Shown in pieces: positions 15,539-23,478 of a DNA stretch of 64,000 nucleotides (the first letter of the stretch is position 1; each line of letters begins with the position of its first letter). The stretch covers positions 1 to 64,000 of the IMG/VR virus record IMGVR_UViG_3300042464_000635, one strand, 5' to 3'. Both the position numbers and the translations under genes were made by a program. The notes beneath the pieces were generated by a model. It had not been told where the DNA came from and ran no database searches. It was given only the letters and a program-made list of their open reading frames with translations. Origin of the DNA: a virus.

Positions 15539-16232
15539 GCTCCCGAATGCGAGCGCAATCCGCCTCGTAAGTTAAGTCTCCCCATATCACACCCATGGAA
15601 GAAAGTGATACTGCTTGACGATGCTCCGCCATGTTTATCATATCCGTAATTTCAACCTCGCCACGGTCGCTCTTGCGAAGGTCACCAATGGTGTCAAGGT
15701 ATCCCGCAGGGAAACGGGCAAAACCACAGAAGTAACGGCCTTCGAGTTGTCCGTGTGGTTTTTCAATCACATAGTTGTCGATTACTGTGGCGAGTTGAAG
15801 ATTTCGTGGATTTAGTGACTTATGAAGATATGAAAACCACACTGAGTTCTCAAGGTCAGAGCCAAGTAAAACTCGTTCGGCATGGGGGATCGTTCCGTGG
15901 TAGTAATTATCCCCAAACAGAACAGTGAACGGACCATTGATCACGCCTGCCCACGTGGTAATCGCAGCGCCTGGTCCGTAAGTTTCCTCACTCTGGAAAC
16001 GAACAATCGGGTCGCAAATCTTGGAAACTTCATCTAGAACAGGATGGTAGATGCGTGTCCCGTCGGTCTTAATCGCCGAGCGCGAGAGCGTCAGATAGAT
16101 GTTTTCCGCACCGTTTTCAAGAGCGAACTTGGCAGCCAGGTAAGGAAGTGACATCCCGTCAAACTTTTCCTCAAGTTTGTTTCGGCCAAACCGAGTACTA
16201 CGACCGGCAGCAAGAATTAGTGCGTTCTTCAT
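15519..16232 (-). CDS. sugar-nucleotidyltransferase-like protein
   Basis: 237 aa from the ATG at 16232, which overlaps the HAD gene stop as ATGA. LILAAGRSTRFGRNK (residues 4-18) is the NTP-binding loop of GT-A nucleotidyltransferases (LAAGxGxR), with the metal-binding FGDNYY near 108-113. It activates sugar- or choline-phosphates as NDP adducts. The longer frame from 16307 is inside the HAD gene and discarded. Part of the cassette next to a glycosyltransferase and a TET/JBP enzyme. Confidence 0.75.
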   Translation of the reverse strand: MKNALILAAGRSTRFGRNKLEEKFDGMSLPYLAAKFALENGAENIYLTLSRSAIKTDGTRIYHPVLDEVSKICDPIVRFQSEETYGPGAAITTWAGVINGPFTVLFGDNYYHGTIPHAERVLLGSDLENSVWFSYLHKSLNPRNLQLATVIDNYVIEKPHGQLEGRYFCGFARFPAGYLDTIGDLRKSDRGEVEITDMINMAEHRQAVSLSSMGVIWGDLTYEADCARIRELVSEGK

Positions 16233-16585
16233 TGTGCGATTTCCTTGTATTTTGCGGAGAATTGAGCGGGGGTCAGTGCTTTGTCGTCTACGTAGTATGC
16301 CGCCCAAGGTTTTCCAACCAAAATGGTATCGTAGGGTACATCGAATTTAGTGCAGAACTTTTCGATTTCCTCGATAACTTCTTGTCTCACTCTTTCGATG
16401 TCGCCGTCTGAACGACCCATTCCCCTCGCGGTATTCAAGACGATCGTCCACTCTGCGTCCTTCATTGCTCGCATACCCACAATTACTTCCATCTTCGGTA
16501 GAGAGTTTTCGTAATCGCGGTTTTCTGTTGTGAGGATGGTGTCGTCAACATCGAAAACGATGGTTTTCTTCGGGTCGGGAATCAT
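16229..16585 (-). CDS. HAD-superfamily phosphatase
   Basis: 118 aa. Motif I VFDVDDTIL (9-17), motif II VLNTARG (48-54), a Lys in VGKPW and acidic motif YYVDDKAL near the C-terminus. Compact capless HAD like those in capsule-sugar operons. It likely dephosphorylates a sugar or alcohol phosphate made by its operon partners. Confidence 0.75.
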   Translation of the reverse strand: MIPDPKKTIVFDVDDTILTTENRDYENSLPKMEVIVGMRAMKDAEWTIVLNTARGMGRSDGDIERVRQEVIEEIEKFCTKFDVPYDTILVGKPWAAYYVDDKALTPAQFSAKYKEIAQ

Positions 16586-16606
16586 TGGTAGCCGGAAGCT
16601 ATTCTA

Positions 16607-16635
16607 AACATAGGGAGGAGGATCATACAGTAAAG
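16607..16635 (-). promoter_or_regulatory. weak promoter candidate
   Basis: -35 CTTTAC (16630-16635), -10 TATGTT (16607-16612), 17-nt spacer without a dyad; GGCGGTTTTCCGCC hairpin upstream. Would drive the HAD/transferase/kinase operon. Confidence 0.5.
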
Positions 16636-16656
16636 GGCGGAAAACCGCCTTGGTGC

Positions 16657-17484
16657 TCAGTTAAACACTGAGATTGTCTCGTTTGTGATGGTTTTGAGGC
16701 GGATTTCAGAGTACCGGGAAAGCCACTCATCCTTTGTTCGACGGCTCTTTGGACTCGCGAGGTCAGGAAACTCGGCACAAAGTTTCTCTACGGTTTGATT
16801 ATTGATCTGAAGCTTTCGCTCCAGGTCTTCACAGGTTCCGCCACCCCCTGTGTGCTGTTTAGCTTTCACACAAATGTTGTCGAATCGCAGTGTCCCGTTT
16901 CCGTTAACAGTGTGGTACAGAGACAAGAAGTAGTCGTCCTTCATACTGTACTCAGTGATTAGCTCAAAGGCTGGGTCGCCTGCGTAGAAACCAAATGCGT
17001 GGCCCATAATGAACTTGAGCCCCACAGTCACCTTTGGGTGAAGAAAACCCTTGTTGCGAACGGCATAGAAACCGAACAGGCCAATATCGCGCCGCTTGCA
17101 CATTCGGAATCCTCGATCAATAAGCTCTGATAGCTCCACCACGGTTTTCAGGCGACACGGGTGGTCGAGTGGCTTCTGAGTTCCCTCGAGATTCTCCAGA
17201 AGCTCAAGTTCCTCAACGGCGCTAACGTCGTCGTCGAACGAAAAAATAGGAGTCCCTTTGTCGTAAAAGTTAGAGATGAAGTGACGTTGTCTTGTCAAAC
17301 CCTTTTCACCAACAACGATATTGTAGGTGGGGTTTGAACTCTGATAATCTTCCTTCTCTTCATCGTTTGCCACGAACAAAGTCACGTGGGAACAATTAAT
17401 GTCTGTTTTTTCAAGGTAATTTAGAGTGAGTTTCTTCACTCCCTCGGGCCGTCCGTAAGTTGGGATGGCAATCTGATAGTCCAT
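16657..17484 (-). CDS. glycosyltransferase, TET-associated type
   Basis: 275 aa from the ATG at 17484. IAIPTYGRPEG (residues 4-14) is the GT-A start, TRQRHF near 66 and FSFDDDVSAVEE near 82 carry the metal-binding DxD. Layout and length fit the TET/JBP-associated glycosyltransferases that Iyer and colleagues described in phages, which glycosylate hydroxymethylated bases in DNA. Other GT-A roles (surface glycan) are possible. The TET/JBP gene 2.2 kb upstream in the same orientation favours DNA modification. Confidence 0.7.
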   Translation of the reverse strand: MDYQIAIPTYGRPEGVKKLTLNYLEKTDINCSHVTLFVANDEEKEDYQSSNPTYNIVVGEKGLTRQRHFISNFYDKGTPIFSFDDDVSAVEELELLENLEGTQKPLDHPCRLKTVVELSELIDRGFRMCKRRDIGLFGFYAVRNKGFLHPKVTVGLKFIMGHAFGFYAGDPAFELITEYSMKDDYFLSLYHTVNGNGTLRFDNICVKAKQHTGGGGTCEDLERKLQINNQTVEKLCAEFPDLASPKSRRTKDEWLSRYSEIRLKTITNETISVFN

Positions 17485-17572
17485 ATTTGAGTGCAGTTGA
17501 TGTGACTGTTGTTGGAGCGTCAAGAGTAGACGTCTGCTGCGTCCTCTTATCTCCGACTGTGTTATCTGGTGG

Positions 17573-18334
17573 TTAAACTAAGTTGCAAAAGATAATTTGT
17601 CTCCAGCGAGACACCAGCATGTCAGCGTACTGCTGTCGAGTTGGTGGGTTCGATTGCGGGTCACTATTTTCGTAAAATCCCAGTGACCACGCATCGTTAA
17701 GTTCAACTAGGCAGTACCGATTCAGGTCAGGCCTCCAGCCGATGTCAATCGTGTAAGCACCGGGCGCAATATTTGCCTCTAGCACACCCATAATCTCTTC
17801 AACCAGGCCAAAGTCAGGTTCAGGGTTTCTTACGGGCTTGTCGTCATACCGCGACCACCCCTGAATTTTACCACCCCCAATGAAGTCGTGAATGTAGAAC
17901 CGAAATTCCGACTCAAAGGGCACAGCCTGAGAGACCCACACTGAAGTGTTATCAGAAATTAGTCCAGGTATCTTCAGTTCGAGCTCTCTCTTGATGTCCC
18001 CGGTAAACAACTTTATTGCGGTTGGCTTCACAAAGTCTTCCAAGGTTGCTTCACCGTACACTCCTTGTCGAACGGACCTCATAAGGTACTTTTTCAGTTC
18101 TCCATTACACCCGTAGGAAAAGTCCTCAGGTAGCACAATACCTACGTGTTCACTGTAAGCTTGAACAAATTCCACCGATCCCACAGGAATCAATGTAGCC
18201 ATGAAACCTTTAGGGTCTAACTTCGACAGATCATCAAACGAGCAATATCGAACGGGGTAACAGGAGAAGCTACACGCAACCTTTTCGGTTTGTAGTGGTC
18301 CTCCGGACTGGAGTAGGAAAGTAGGATTTTTCAT
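17573..18334 (-). CDS. ATP-grasp protein, R2K-like
   Basis: 253 aa. PVGSVEFVQAY (about 50-60) resembles the R2K-clade landmark. FKPTAIKLFTG-type segment (KPTAIKLF near 105), SEFRFYIHD near 150 and VELNDAWSLG near 222 supply the ATP- and metal-binding positions. ATP-grasp ligases join a carboxylate to an amine. R2K members in phages cluster with base-modification genes, so this could add an amino-acid-like group to a modified base. It sits between the glycosyltransferase and the TET/JBP gene. Confidence 0.7.
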   Translation of the reverse strand: MKNPTFLLQSGGPLQTEKVACSFSCYPVRYCSFDDLSKLDPKGFMATLIPVGSVEFVQAYSEHVGIVLPEDFSYGCNGELKKYLMRSVRQGVYGEATLEDFVKPTAIKLFTGDIKRELELKIPGLISDNTSVWVSQAVPFESEFRFYIHDFIGGGKIQGWSRYDDKPVRNPEPDFGLVEEIMGVLEANIAPGAYTIDIGWRPDLNRYCLVELNDAWSLGFYENSDPQSNPPTRQQYADMLVSRWRQIIFCNLV

Positions 18335-18346
18335 CACGGTGGGTAA

Positions 18347-18526
18347 TTAGTTAGGTAACAACGACAGTATATTGGCATTAACCCACTGGGTCTCTTCTCT
18401 CGACAACTTCAGCCAAAGAAGGTCAAGCTCGTCGAGCAAGGCCTCCTCCGCGTCCTCGTTTCCCTCTCCCCTTAACTTCAGGGACAAGCTAAGTTTTTCG
18501 CAGCACTCTTTAACTTTGTTAGTCAT
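18347..18526 (-). CDS. small helical acidic protein
   Basis: 59 aa, mostly a Leu/Glu-rich helix. The ATG overlaps the stop of the exonuclease gene, so it is coupled to it. Not recognised. Confidence 0.65.
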   Translation of the reverse strand: MTNKVKECCEKLSLSLKLRGEGNEDAEEALLDELDLLWLKLSREETQWVNANILSLLPN

Positions 18527-19116
18527 TGACACGTAGAGTCAAGATTGGATCGAAGCATATTGCAGAAAATACGACCTTGTTCAATAGCATCCTCTACAGC
18601 GATGTGAGTATGCTTGTTTTCGAGGGGAAACCACTCTTTCGGGTAGTTCCGTTTGGTGGACTCCCGGTATCCTCTTTTGAGCAAGGCCATAGCATAGGTC
18701 TTACCGTCAAGCGCCGAGAAGCTAAATGGGGACTGTCCAGTGAACCGAATAAGGTACCAATACACGAAAAGAAAGTCAAACCCTGCAGGAAAACCCACGA
18801 ACACTGGAGAAACTTTTCGAACATTCGCTTGAGAGAACGAGCTTGCTGTAGCACTGACCCATTGAGAAAAGGCGAGCATGGCTCGGTCGGCAGGTAAAAC
18901 CTTCTCTCTGGTTGCTCTGTAGGCCTCCGGGTGAGACTCCCACCACGCTTGGGTAGTGGGGTCCGGTTCGGCTCCGGGGAGGGTCTCTAAGTTCACAGAG
19001 AAGGTGCCCAAGATTTCTCCTTCAGGAGAAAACGCAGCCGACCCGAGCGAAAGCATGCTGTTAGGTCCGGGGATCGGTCCGTCGGTCTCAACGTCTGTGC
19101 TAAAGTATATTTCCAT
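18523..19116 (-). CDS. DnaQ-like 3'-5' exonuclease
   Basis: 197 aa. Exo [11 protein letters not shown] (5-14; catalytic Asp and Glu), Exo II near [10 protein letters not shown] and Exo [14 protein letters not shown] near 175 (His and Asp) make a DEDDh exonuclease of the RNase T/ExoX/proofreading type. No polymerase domain is attached. A TAAAAT -10 ends 9 nt before the ATG, leaving a leader of only two or three nt. Confidence 0.75.
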   Translation of the reverse strand: MEIYFSTDVETDGPIPGPNSMLSLGSAAFSPEGEILGTFSVNLETLPGAEPDPTTQAWWESHPEAYRATREKVLPADRAMLAFSQWVSATASSFSQANVRKVSPVFVGFPAGFDFLFVYWYLIRFTGQSPFSFSALDGKTYAMALLKRGYRESTKRNYPKEWFPLENKHTHIAVEDAIEQGRIFCNMLRSNLDSTCQ

Positions 19117-19125
19117 CTGTGGCTA

Positions 19126-19154
19126 ATTTTACCGTGTATACGCTGCAGAGACAA
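19126..19154 (-). promoter_or_regulatory. promoter module, TTGTCT-17-TAAAAT
   Basis: -35 TTGTCT (19149-19154), -10 TAAAAT (19126-19131). The spacer has CTGCAG but no long dyad; GACGGTTTCCCGCC hairpin upstream. Drives the exonuclease operon. Confidence 0.65.
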
Positions 19155-19169
19155 GGGCGGGAAACCGTC

Positions 19170-19631
19170 TCACCTCTTACCCGGAATAAACAAGTTTGAA
19201 ACAGGCTCATCTTCGATGCGAATTGCTTCCTTGGCGGTCAGGTCGTTGGTTCCCTCAATACGAGTAAACGTCAGTCCGTACCCTTCACTCTCGGCTTGAG
19301 ATGCAACGGAGTAGAGCCCGAGCGATCGTACAATAAGGTCACCCTCCGACAACCCCTCTCTTTCAGCGAGCGATCGAAAAGCCTCAGCGAAGTTTACAGG
19401 GAGTTCCACTGTAATGGCGGTTGGTGCTTCACGGGGGTCACTAATCCCTGAGGCAACTTGCCGCTCCGCGTCGATGTCTCGGGGGGAGTAAGTTATTCCC
19501 GCAGAGTTTGTACGGGTGCGACCGAACATTTGTTCGTCTGTAATGGGTGTTGTTGATTCACGGGGGTCATTAATCCCCGAGGCAACTTGCCGCTCCGCAT
19601 CGCCACCGTTAAGCTGTTTGTTTGTGTCCAT
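19170..19631 (-). CDS. RHH-like protein with internal duplication and a borrowed block
   Basis: 153 aa from the ATG at 19631; a GTG at 19667 is the alternative. The C-terminal part (TVELPVNFAEAFRSLAER then GLSEGDLIVRSLGLY) is RHH-like. The N-terminal part carries DAERQVASGINDPRE and, 43 codons later, DAERQVASGISDPRE. Between them lies a 21-codon block, EQMFGRTRTNSAG then ITYSPRDI, about 90 percent identical in DNA to a stretch of the unrelated gene 23479-23919. That gene's family carries the block natively, so the copy here looks transferred. Confidence 0.7.
   Translation of the reverse strand: MDTNKQLNGGDAERQVASGINDPRESTTPITDEQMFGRTRTNSAGITYSPRDIDAERQVASGISDPREAPTAITVELPVNFAEAFRSLAEREGLSEGDLIVRSLGLYSVASQAESEGYGLTFTRIEGTNDLTAKEAIRIEDEPVSNLFIPGKR
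19428..19602 (-). repeat. 46-bp direct repeat flanking a transferred block
   Basis: Copies at 19428-19473 and 19557-19602, 129 bp (43 codons) apart, differ at only a few positions. Both are inside and in frame with 19170-19631. Confidence 0.8.
19473..19535 (-). repeat. 63-bp block shared with 23620-23682
   Basis: By eye six substitutions in 63 bases against the block inside 23479-23919, in the same orientation and reading frame in both genes. Confidence 0.85.
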
Positions 19632-19685
19632 TGTTAGTAATGCTGTGTTTCGTTCGTTAAATGCCACTTTGGTAGTCTTTAGGAC

Positions 19686-21173
19686 TCAATTCTCGGTGCC
19701 CCAGTAGTTGGTGTTTGAGCAACGTTCCATGCCGTGTTCGGCTTTATACGACATCCATTCCGGTGATTTCCACATTCCGCTCCAGACACCATTCCAGGTC
19801 TTGTGACCCTTTCCGTATTCCTTGTGGTTGTCTGCCGCGTATCGCATGAAATCTCGGCGGCAGTCCTCGCACTCCATGTCGTCAAGAACGGTCATGCGCT
19901 CTCGTGAATAGAAAACGAACGACACTCGTTCAGCGTCCGGAGTTTTCGGGATCATCGCGGTGTTGCCGTGAATCAAGCCCTGGTTGTCGCCTGCAATGAA
20001 ATCTCCGTCGCGAAGGTCAAAAGCGCAACGGATCTCAGGGAACACAAGGTAATGGCCGTCATATTCGCCCTGAGTAATTGCGGTAAGAACGGCGATACCC
20101 CCTTCACAGTTATTTCCGTCGTAGTGCATCGCACAGCGGAAATTCCAGTTTAGCGTTAGGGCAGTGAATACCGTCCCGAACAGGTTGTAGTGCGGGTCTT
20201 TCACGTTACTGAACCGTTCGTTAAGGCGGTCCCACCGAGGGTTTTCAGGAGTGTTTAGGGTCTCTTTGAGTGCGGAACAAGCGGTTTGATAAATATCAGT
20301 GTGACTGACGAACCCTTCGTAATCTCGAACGGTAGTTGCAGTTAGTCGACCGTAGGGGTTACGTGCACCCCTATCAAAAGCACCAATCACGTTGGAATAG
20401 CACTTGTTTGAACGGTATTGTTTTCCCACGTATCTGTCGTCGGCACGTTTCGCCTCAGAAACCTTGTCCTTAGACGCACTCCAAGTCTCAGACAGCCAAG
20501 TCGGGAACCACTTCGCAAGTTCCCTACCCTTCGCTTCCTTCAGCTCTACTTTTCTTTCTTCGCTCAGCGTTTTCTTGCGAAGTTCCTTCTCGATAGGTTC
20601 TAAAGCTTTCTCAATTTCTGGGAAGTCCTTTTTAACATCATTCACTCGGACAGTGAGCTTTGACATGTCGGGGGAGAGAGAAGCAATTTTTAGTGCCTCT
20701 TCTACGTCAGTGACTTGACCGGCCATCGCCTTCTTGAAGAAGTTTAGAATACCGTTTGTTACCCTTATCTCGAGTTGAGTAGTTAGTTCTTTACCCGCAA
20801 CTAGACCTCGTTGGTCGGAGTACAAGTCTCTTGCTGCCCAGCGAAAGTATTTCCAAGTTTCCGGGCTACCTTTCGAACCATCGCGCAGCTTTGGAAAAAG
20901 TGCCTTACGAAAGGCAACAACTTTCACTCCGCCCACATAAACGTCGCAGTCTTCTTGAATAAGATTGTCGTAAGAAGTTTCGTCGGCGAAATAGCCAATG
21001 TAGTCTTTCGGGTCGCACTCGTATAGTTTGTCGAGGTCGATTCGGCGGGGCTCTTGGCGAGAGCGTAAATCACAGACAACGGCTTCACTTACAGAACAGT
21101 TATCGTTGCATTTTTCATTTCCGGGTGAAGCGGCTTTAGAACCCTTCGTTAAATTTTCTGTCTCAAAAGTCAT
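19686..21173 (-). CDS. TET/JBP-family 2OG-Fe(II) dioxygenase
   Basis: 495 aa, the largest protein of the left half. The C-terminal double-stranded beta-helix holds the iron ligands: TLNWNFRCAMHYDGNN with His350 and Asp352, then FDLRDGDFIAGDN, His402 in LIHGN, and Arg416 in AERVSFVFYSRE for 2-oxoglutarate. The TxNWNFR-HxDxxN layout and the GDF then HGN spacing are those of TET/JBP enzymes, which oxidise the methyl of 5-methylcytosine or thymine in DNA. Residues 1-330 are a long N-terminal region without a recognised domain. No DNA methyltransferase is in the window, so the substrate base is open. Context: exonuclease, ATP-grasp, glycosyltransferase and sugar-activation genes downstream. Confidence 0.8.
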   Translation of the reverse strand: MTFETENLTKGSKAASPGNEKCNDNCSVSEAVVCDLRSRQEPRRIDLDKLYECDPKDYIGYFADETSYDNLIQEDCDVYVGGVKVVAFRKALFPKLRDGSKGSPETWKYFRWAARDLYSDQRGLVAGKELTTQLEIRVTNGILNFFKKAMAGQVTDVEEALKIASLSPDMSKLTVRVNDVKKDFPEIEKALEPIEKELRKKTLSEERKVELKEAKGRELAKWFPTWLSETWSASKDKVSEAKRADDRYVGKQYRSNKCYSNVIGAFDRGARNPYGRLTATTVRDYEGFVSHTDIYQTACSALKETLNTPENPRWDRLNERFSNVKDPHYNLFGTVFTALTLNWNFRCAMHYDGNNCEGGIAVLTAITQGEYDGHYLVFPEIRCAFDLRDGDFIAGDNQGLIHGNTAMIPKTPDAERVSFVFYSRERMTVLDDMECEDCRRDFMRYAADNHKEYGKGHKTWNGVWSGMWKSPEWMSYKAEHGMERCSNTNYWGTEN

Positions 21174-21291
21174 CTTCGGTTGATCAGGATGAATTATTAC
21201 CCAACGAGGTTAACTGGCTCTTTTTCTTGCGACTAAACAAAAGAGTTGACCCTAGTAAAAGGTGTCACTAATTAACATCAATCACACACTC
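21174..21291. other. 118-bp gap upstream of the TET/JBP gene
   Basis: AT-richer, with TAATAAT 20 nt before the ATG as a possible -10 but no matching -35, and none of the promoter-module hairpins. No ORF. Confidence 0.3.
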
Positions 21292-21633
21292 TTAAAGAGT
21301 ATTGGTTGGTGTCTCGGGCAAGGTTGAAATAACGGTTAACAGCAGCTTGTATGAACTTTTCTCCCTGTCCTCGAGAGGCACAAGTTCGTTTAGAGCAAGC
21401 AAGGAAAGCTGCTTCAGTGTTGGACCAGGTGGCGAACCAAACTGTCGTACTAGTTTAGCGGGAACACTTGGCCCGTAACCTTTTGCACCTGCTTGTTCTT
21501 TCCTGTCAAACTCCTGTGCAATTTCCTTGACTACCCACTCTGCCACCTCTTGCACAAAAAGTTCGGTTTTAGACTGGTCTTCACAGAAGTAACGTTCTCC
21601 CCATTCGTTCAATTGTTCTTGTTTAGGTCTCAT
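21292..21633 (-). CDS. hypothetical protein
   Basis: 113 aa, helical and acidic at the start, with a GAKGYGPSVPAKL loop in the middle. Not recognised. Its promoter is not obvious; it may be cotranscribed with the SprT-like gene. Confidence 0.65.
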   Translation of the reverse strand: MRPKQEQLNEWGERYFCEDQSKTELFVQEVAEWVVKEIAQEFDRKEQAGAKGYGPSVPAKLVRQFGSPPGPTLKQLSLLALNELVPLEDREKSSYKLLLTVISTLPETPTNTL

Positions 21634-21673
21634 AGTACATGTTTTGGTTGAAATAAAAAGAGACCCGAAGGTC

Positions 21674-22279
21674 TCACTGAAAGTACTCGAATTTTTGTGA
21701 GAACGCGGCCCTCATCACAGACTGCATGTTGCGAGCGATATCGAGGTCTTTGCTGCAATGAACTTTGTCTCCCAGAAGCTCTGGTAAAACAAACGGATAA
21801 CTCTGTGTAATCTCTTCGTCGTAGAATTGAATGCGGTGCTTAACTCCAGTGCTTTCACAAAGTTTGTTGATTCTCTTTGCCTCCTTCACGAAATTTTCAC
21901 CGTGGCCCTTAATCCCGTCGTCTCGACACTCAAAATCAAGGTACTTGTGAAGCATCTCGTGCAGGAGAATGCTTCTTGTTTTTACAGGGTCACCTGCAAT
22001 TACGCGAGAGAGTCGAATGGTTCCAAATCCGCGTCGTGCAGACGTTTTGTATGTGCCCAGGATTCTGCGACCCATGCGACCATCCCACTTTAGAGTGTCA
22101 TATCGCGACCAAGTTTCTCCGTTTTCGTCTATCCGAGTCTTACAAGGAAGAATTGGTAAGCCCCCGTTGAAGTAGAGGGCGTTAAATTCTGCGTAAATCT
22201 CTCCAAGATCGTACATCACCGTGGGATCTGGGCAGAACCGGCGAAAGAACGACTCAGAAAGGGTCGATTTTAGTTCCAT
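21674..22279 (-). CDS. SprT-like zinc metalloprotease, leaderless
   Basis: 201 aa from the ATG at 22279 (MELKSTLSES). The HExxH zinc motif is in ILLHEMLHKYLDF (about 105-117), and a downstream GHGENFVKEAKRIN supplies the third ligand region. SprT/Spartan proteins cleave DNA-protein crosslinks; phage members are small like this. The ATG is exactly 6 nt after the -10 TATAGT (22286-22291), so the upstream in-frame extension lies in the promoter. Confidence 0.75.
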   Translation of the reverse strand: MELKSTLSESFFRRFCPDPTVMYDLGEIYAEFNALYFNGGLPILPCKTRIDENGETWSRYDTLKWDGRMGRRILGTYKTSARRGFGTIRLSRVIAGDPVKTRSILLHEMLHKYLDFECRDDGIKGHGENFVKEAKRINKLCESTGVKHRIQFYDEEITQSYPFVLPELLGDKVHCSKDLDIARNMQSVMRAAFSQKFEYFQ

Positions 22280-22285
22280 ACAAAT

Positions 22286-22314
22286 ACTATAGCTTCTTAC
22301 GAGTGAAAAGGGCA
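22286..22314 (-). promoter_or_regulatory. promoter module with leaderless start
   Basis: -10 TATAGT (22286-22291), -35 TGCCCT at 17 nt (22309-22314). Spacer without a perfect dyad. Six nt separate the -10 from the ATG of the SprT-like gene. Confidence 0.7.
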
Positions 22315-22370
22315 AGCGGGGAAACCGTCCTCGAAAGGTTCGGTTAACCGTCACTTGCCCGGTGAAAGTG

Positions 22371-22387
22371 CTGCTAGAGACTAGCAG
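22371..22387 (-). terminator. hairpin after 22391-22921
   Basis: CTGCTAG-aga-CTAGCAG, a 7-bp perfect stem 4 nt past the stop. No long U tract follows, so it may stabilise the 3' end rather than terminate. Confidence 0.45.
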
Positions 22388-22390
22388 ATC

Positions 22391-22921
22391 TCATTTAGCT
22401 TTGTAGCTGTATGTGAGTTTCGCTTGGTGCTTACCGTAACTCTGCCTTTTCACCGACCAGGACACAGCCAAGTTCTCCCTGGTCACTTTCTTTCCGCCTC
22501 GGTCTTCAAGGGGGAAGTCAAAGACGTCAACAGTGTTTCGCTGAGGATTTACAGCAACGAGCAAGACTGAGTCTGGCTTATCCGCTTCAGTTGCGAAGTT
22601 GATGGGGCTTATCTCAGGAGACCCTGCAAGTGCGACCAGTGCGTTATTGGCTCTACGTGAAATAACACGAGTGAACACTCGCAGCCTTTTCCCTGTGTCC
22701 GTAACAACGTCCACGTACTTTCCATCCGTTTCGTCAGCAGTTCGGCCCCGGAAAACTTCACGAACGAGGTCTCGCCCCAACCAGCGGGTGTCGAGTGCTA
22801 CATCCCTCACAGACCCGTCGGGTCGGGGGCTTAGGGTGGGTGCAGTCAGGAATCGCGTAGCACGAAGGAGAATTTGTCCAGCGTGCTGCTTATCAAGGGG
22901 CTGAGCAGTTTGGGTAAGCAT
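22391..22921 (-). CDS. hypothetical protein
   Basis: 176 aa, Arg-rich, mostly beta. Segments KRLRVFTRVISRRANNALVA and a basic C-terminus could contact nucleic acid, but I recognise no family. Promoter at 22946-22974. Confidence 0.7.
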   Translation of the reverse strand: MLTQTAQPLDKQHAGQILLRATRFLTAPTLSPRPDGSVRDVALDTRWLGRDLVREVFRGRTADETDGKYVDVVTDTGKRLRVFTRVISRRANNALVALAGSPEISPINFATEADKPDSVLLVAVNPQRNTVDVFDFPLEDRGGKKVTRENLAVSWSVKRQSYGKHQAKLTYSYKAK

Positions 22922-22945
22922 TTTCGTTGTCGAATTGACTCTTTA

Positions 22946-22974
22946 ACTATACCGTTTCGGTGGGGCAGAACAAA
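22946..22974 (-). promoter_or_regulatory. promoter module, TTTGTT-17-TATAGT
   Basis: -35 TTTGTT (22969-22974), -10 TATAGT (22946-22951); imperfect spacer dyad. Drives 22391-22921. Confidence 0.7.
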
Positions 22975-23025
22975 GGGGGTAAACCGCCCTAAGGTAGGGG
23001 TTAACCGTTCAACCCCTTCACCAAG

Positions 23026-23475
23026 TCAGTCATGTTCAGCGCAGTCTACGCTGAAACCCTCCCGAGTCGCAACTATGACGTTGTCAGAACCAAACATGAT
23101 CTTCATGATCGGCTCCATAACACCTGATGTGAGTAGTTTCGCCAGGGATTGTGTGGACTCAACGTTCACGCCGTCGAACTCAGGGTCTTGGTCTGACCAC
23201 ACACCCTCCTTCTCTCCGTCGTACTCCCCCCAGTGTGTCAAGTCGTCAAGGTCGTCTCCTTCGGCGTTCGTGAAGTACGGGTCATGCACGCTAAACGTAC
23301 ACGGATCCCCATCGTTGAAATACGGGGCGTACTGAGACCAATGTATGGCCTTGATGGCAGGGTTCTTTTCCCAAAACTCAGCAAAGTACTCTTTCAGCCT
23401 TTCCTGTGCGACCTTTTGGAATCTCTCTTGTTGCTCTGTAAACTCTTGAATAAGTAAGTCGAGGGATTGTGACAT
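23026..23475 (-). CDS. conserved phage hypothetical protein
   Basis: 149 aa. A helical N-terminus then WSQYAPYFNDGDPCTFSVHD and LTHWGEYDGEKEGV. I recall a widespread phage family with the landmark QYTPYFNDGDPC. Function unknown. Confidence 0.75.
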   Translation of the reverse strand: MSQSLDLLIQEFTEQQERFQKVAQERLKEYFAEFWEKNPAIKAIHWSQYAPYFNDGDPCTFSVHDPYFTNAEGDDLDDLTHWGEYDGEKEGVWSDQDPEFDGVNVESTQSLAKLLTSGVMEPIMKIMFGSDNVIVATREGFSVDCAEHD

Positions 23476-23478
23476 GGT

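Noticed and set aside
19428-19602. Diversity-generating retroelement or CRISPR-like array
   Set aside because: Only two repeat copies, no reverse transcriptase, no adenine-biased variation, no spacers. It is a simple in-frame duplication with a captured block.
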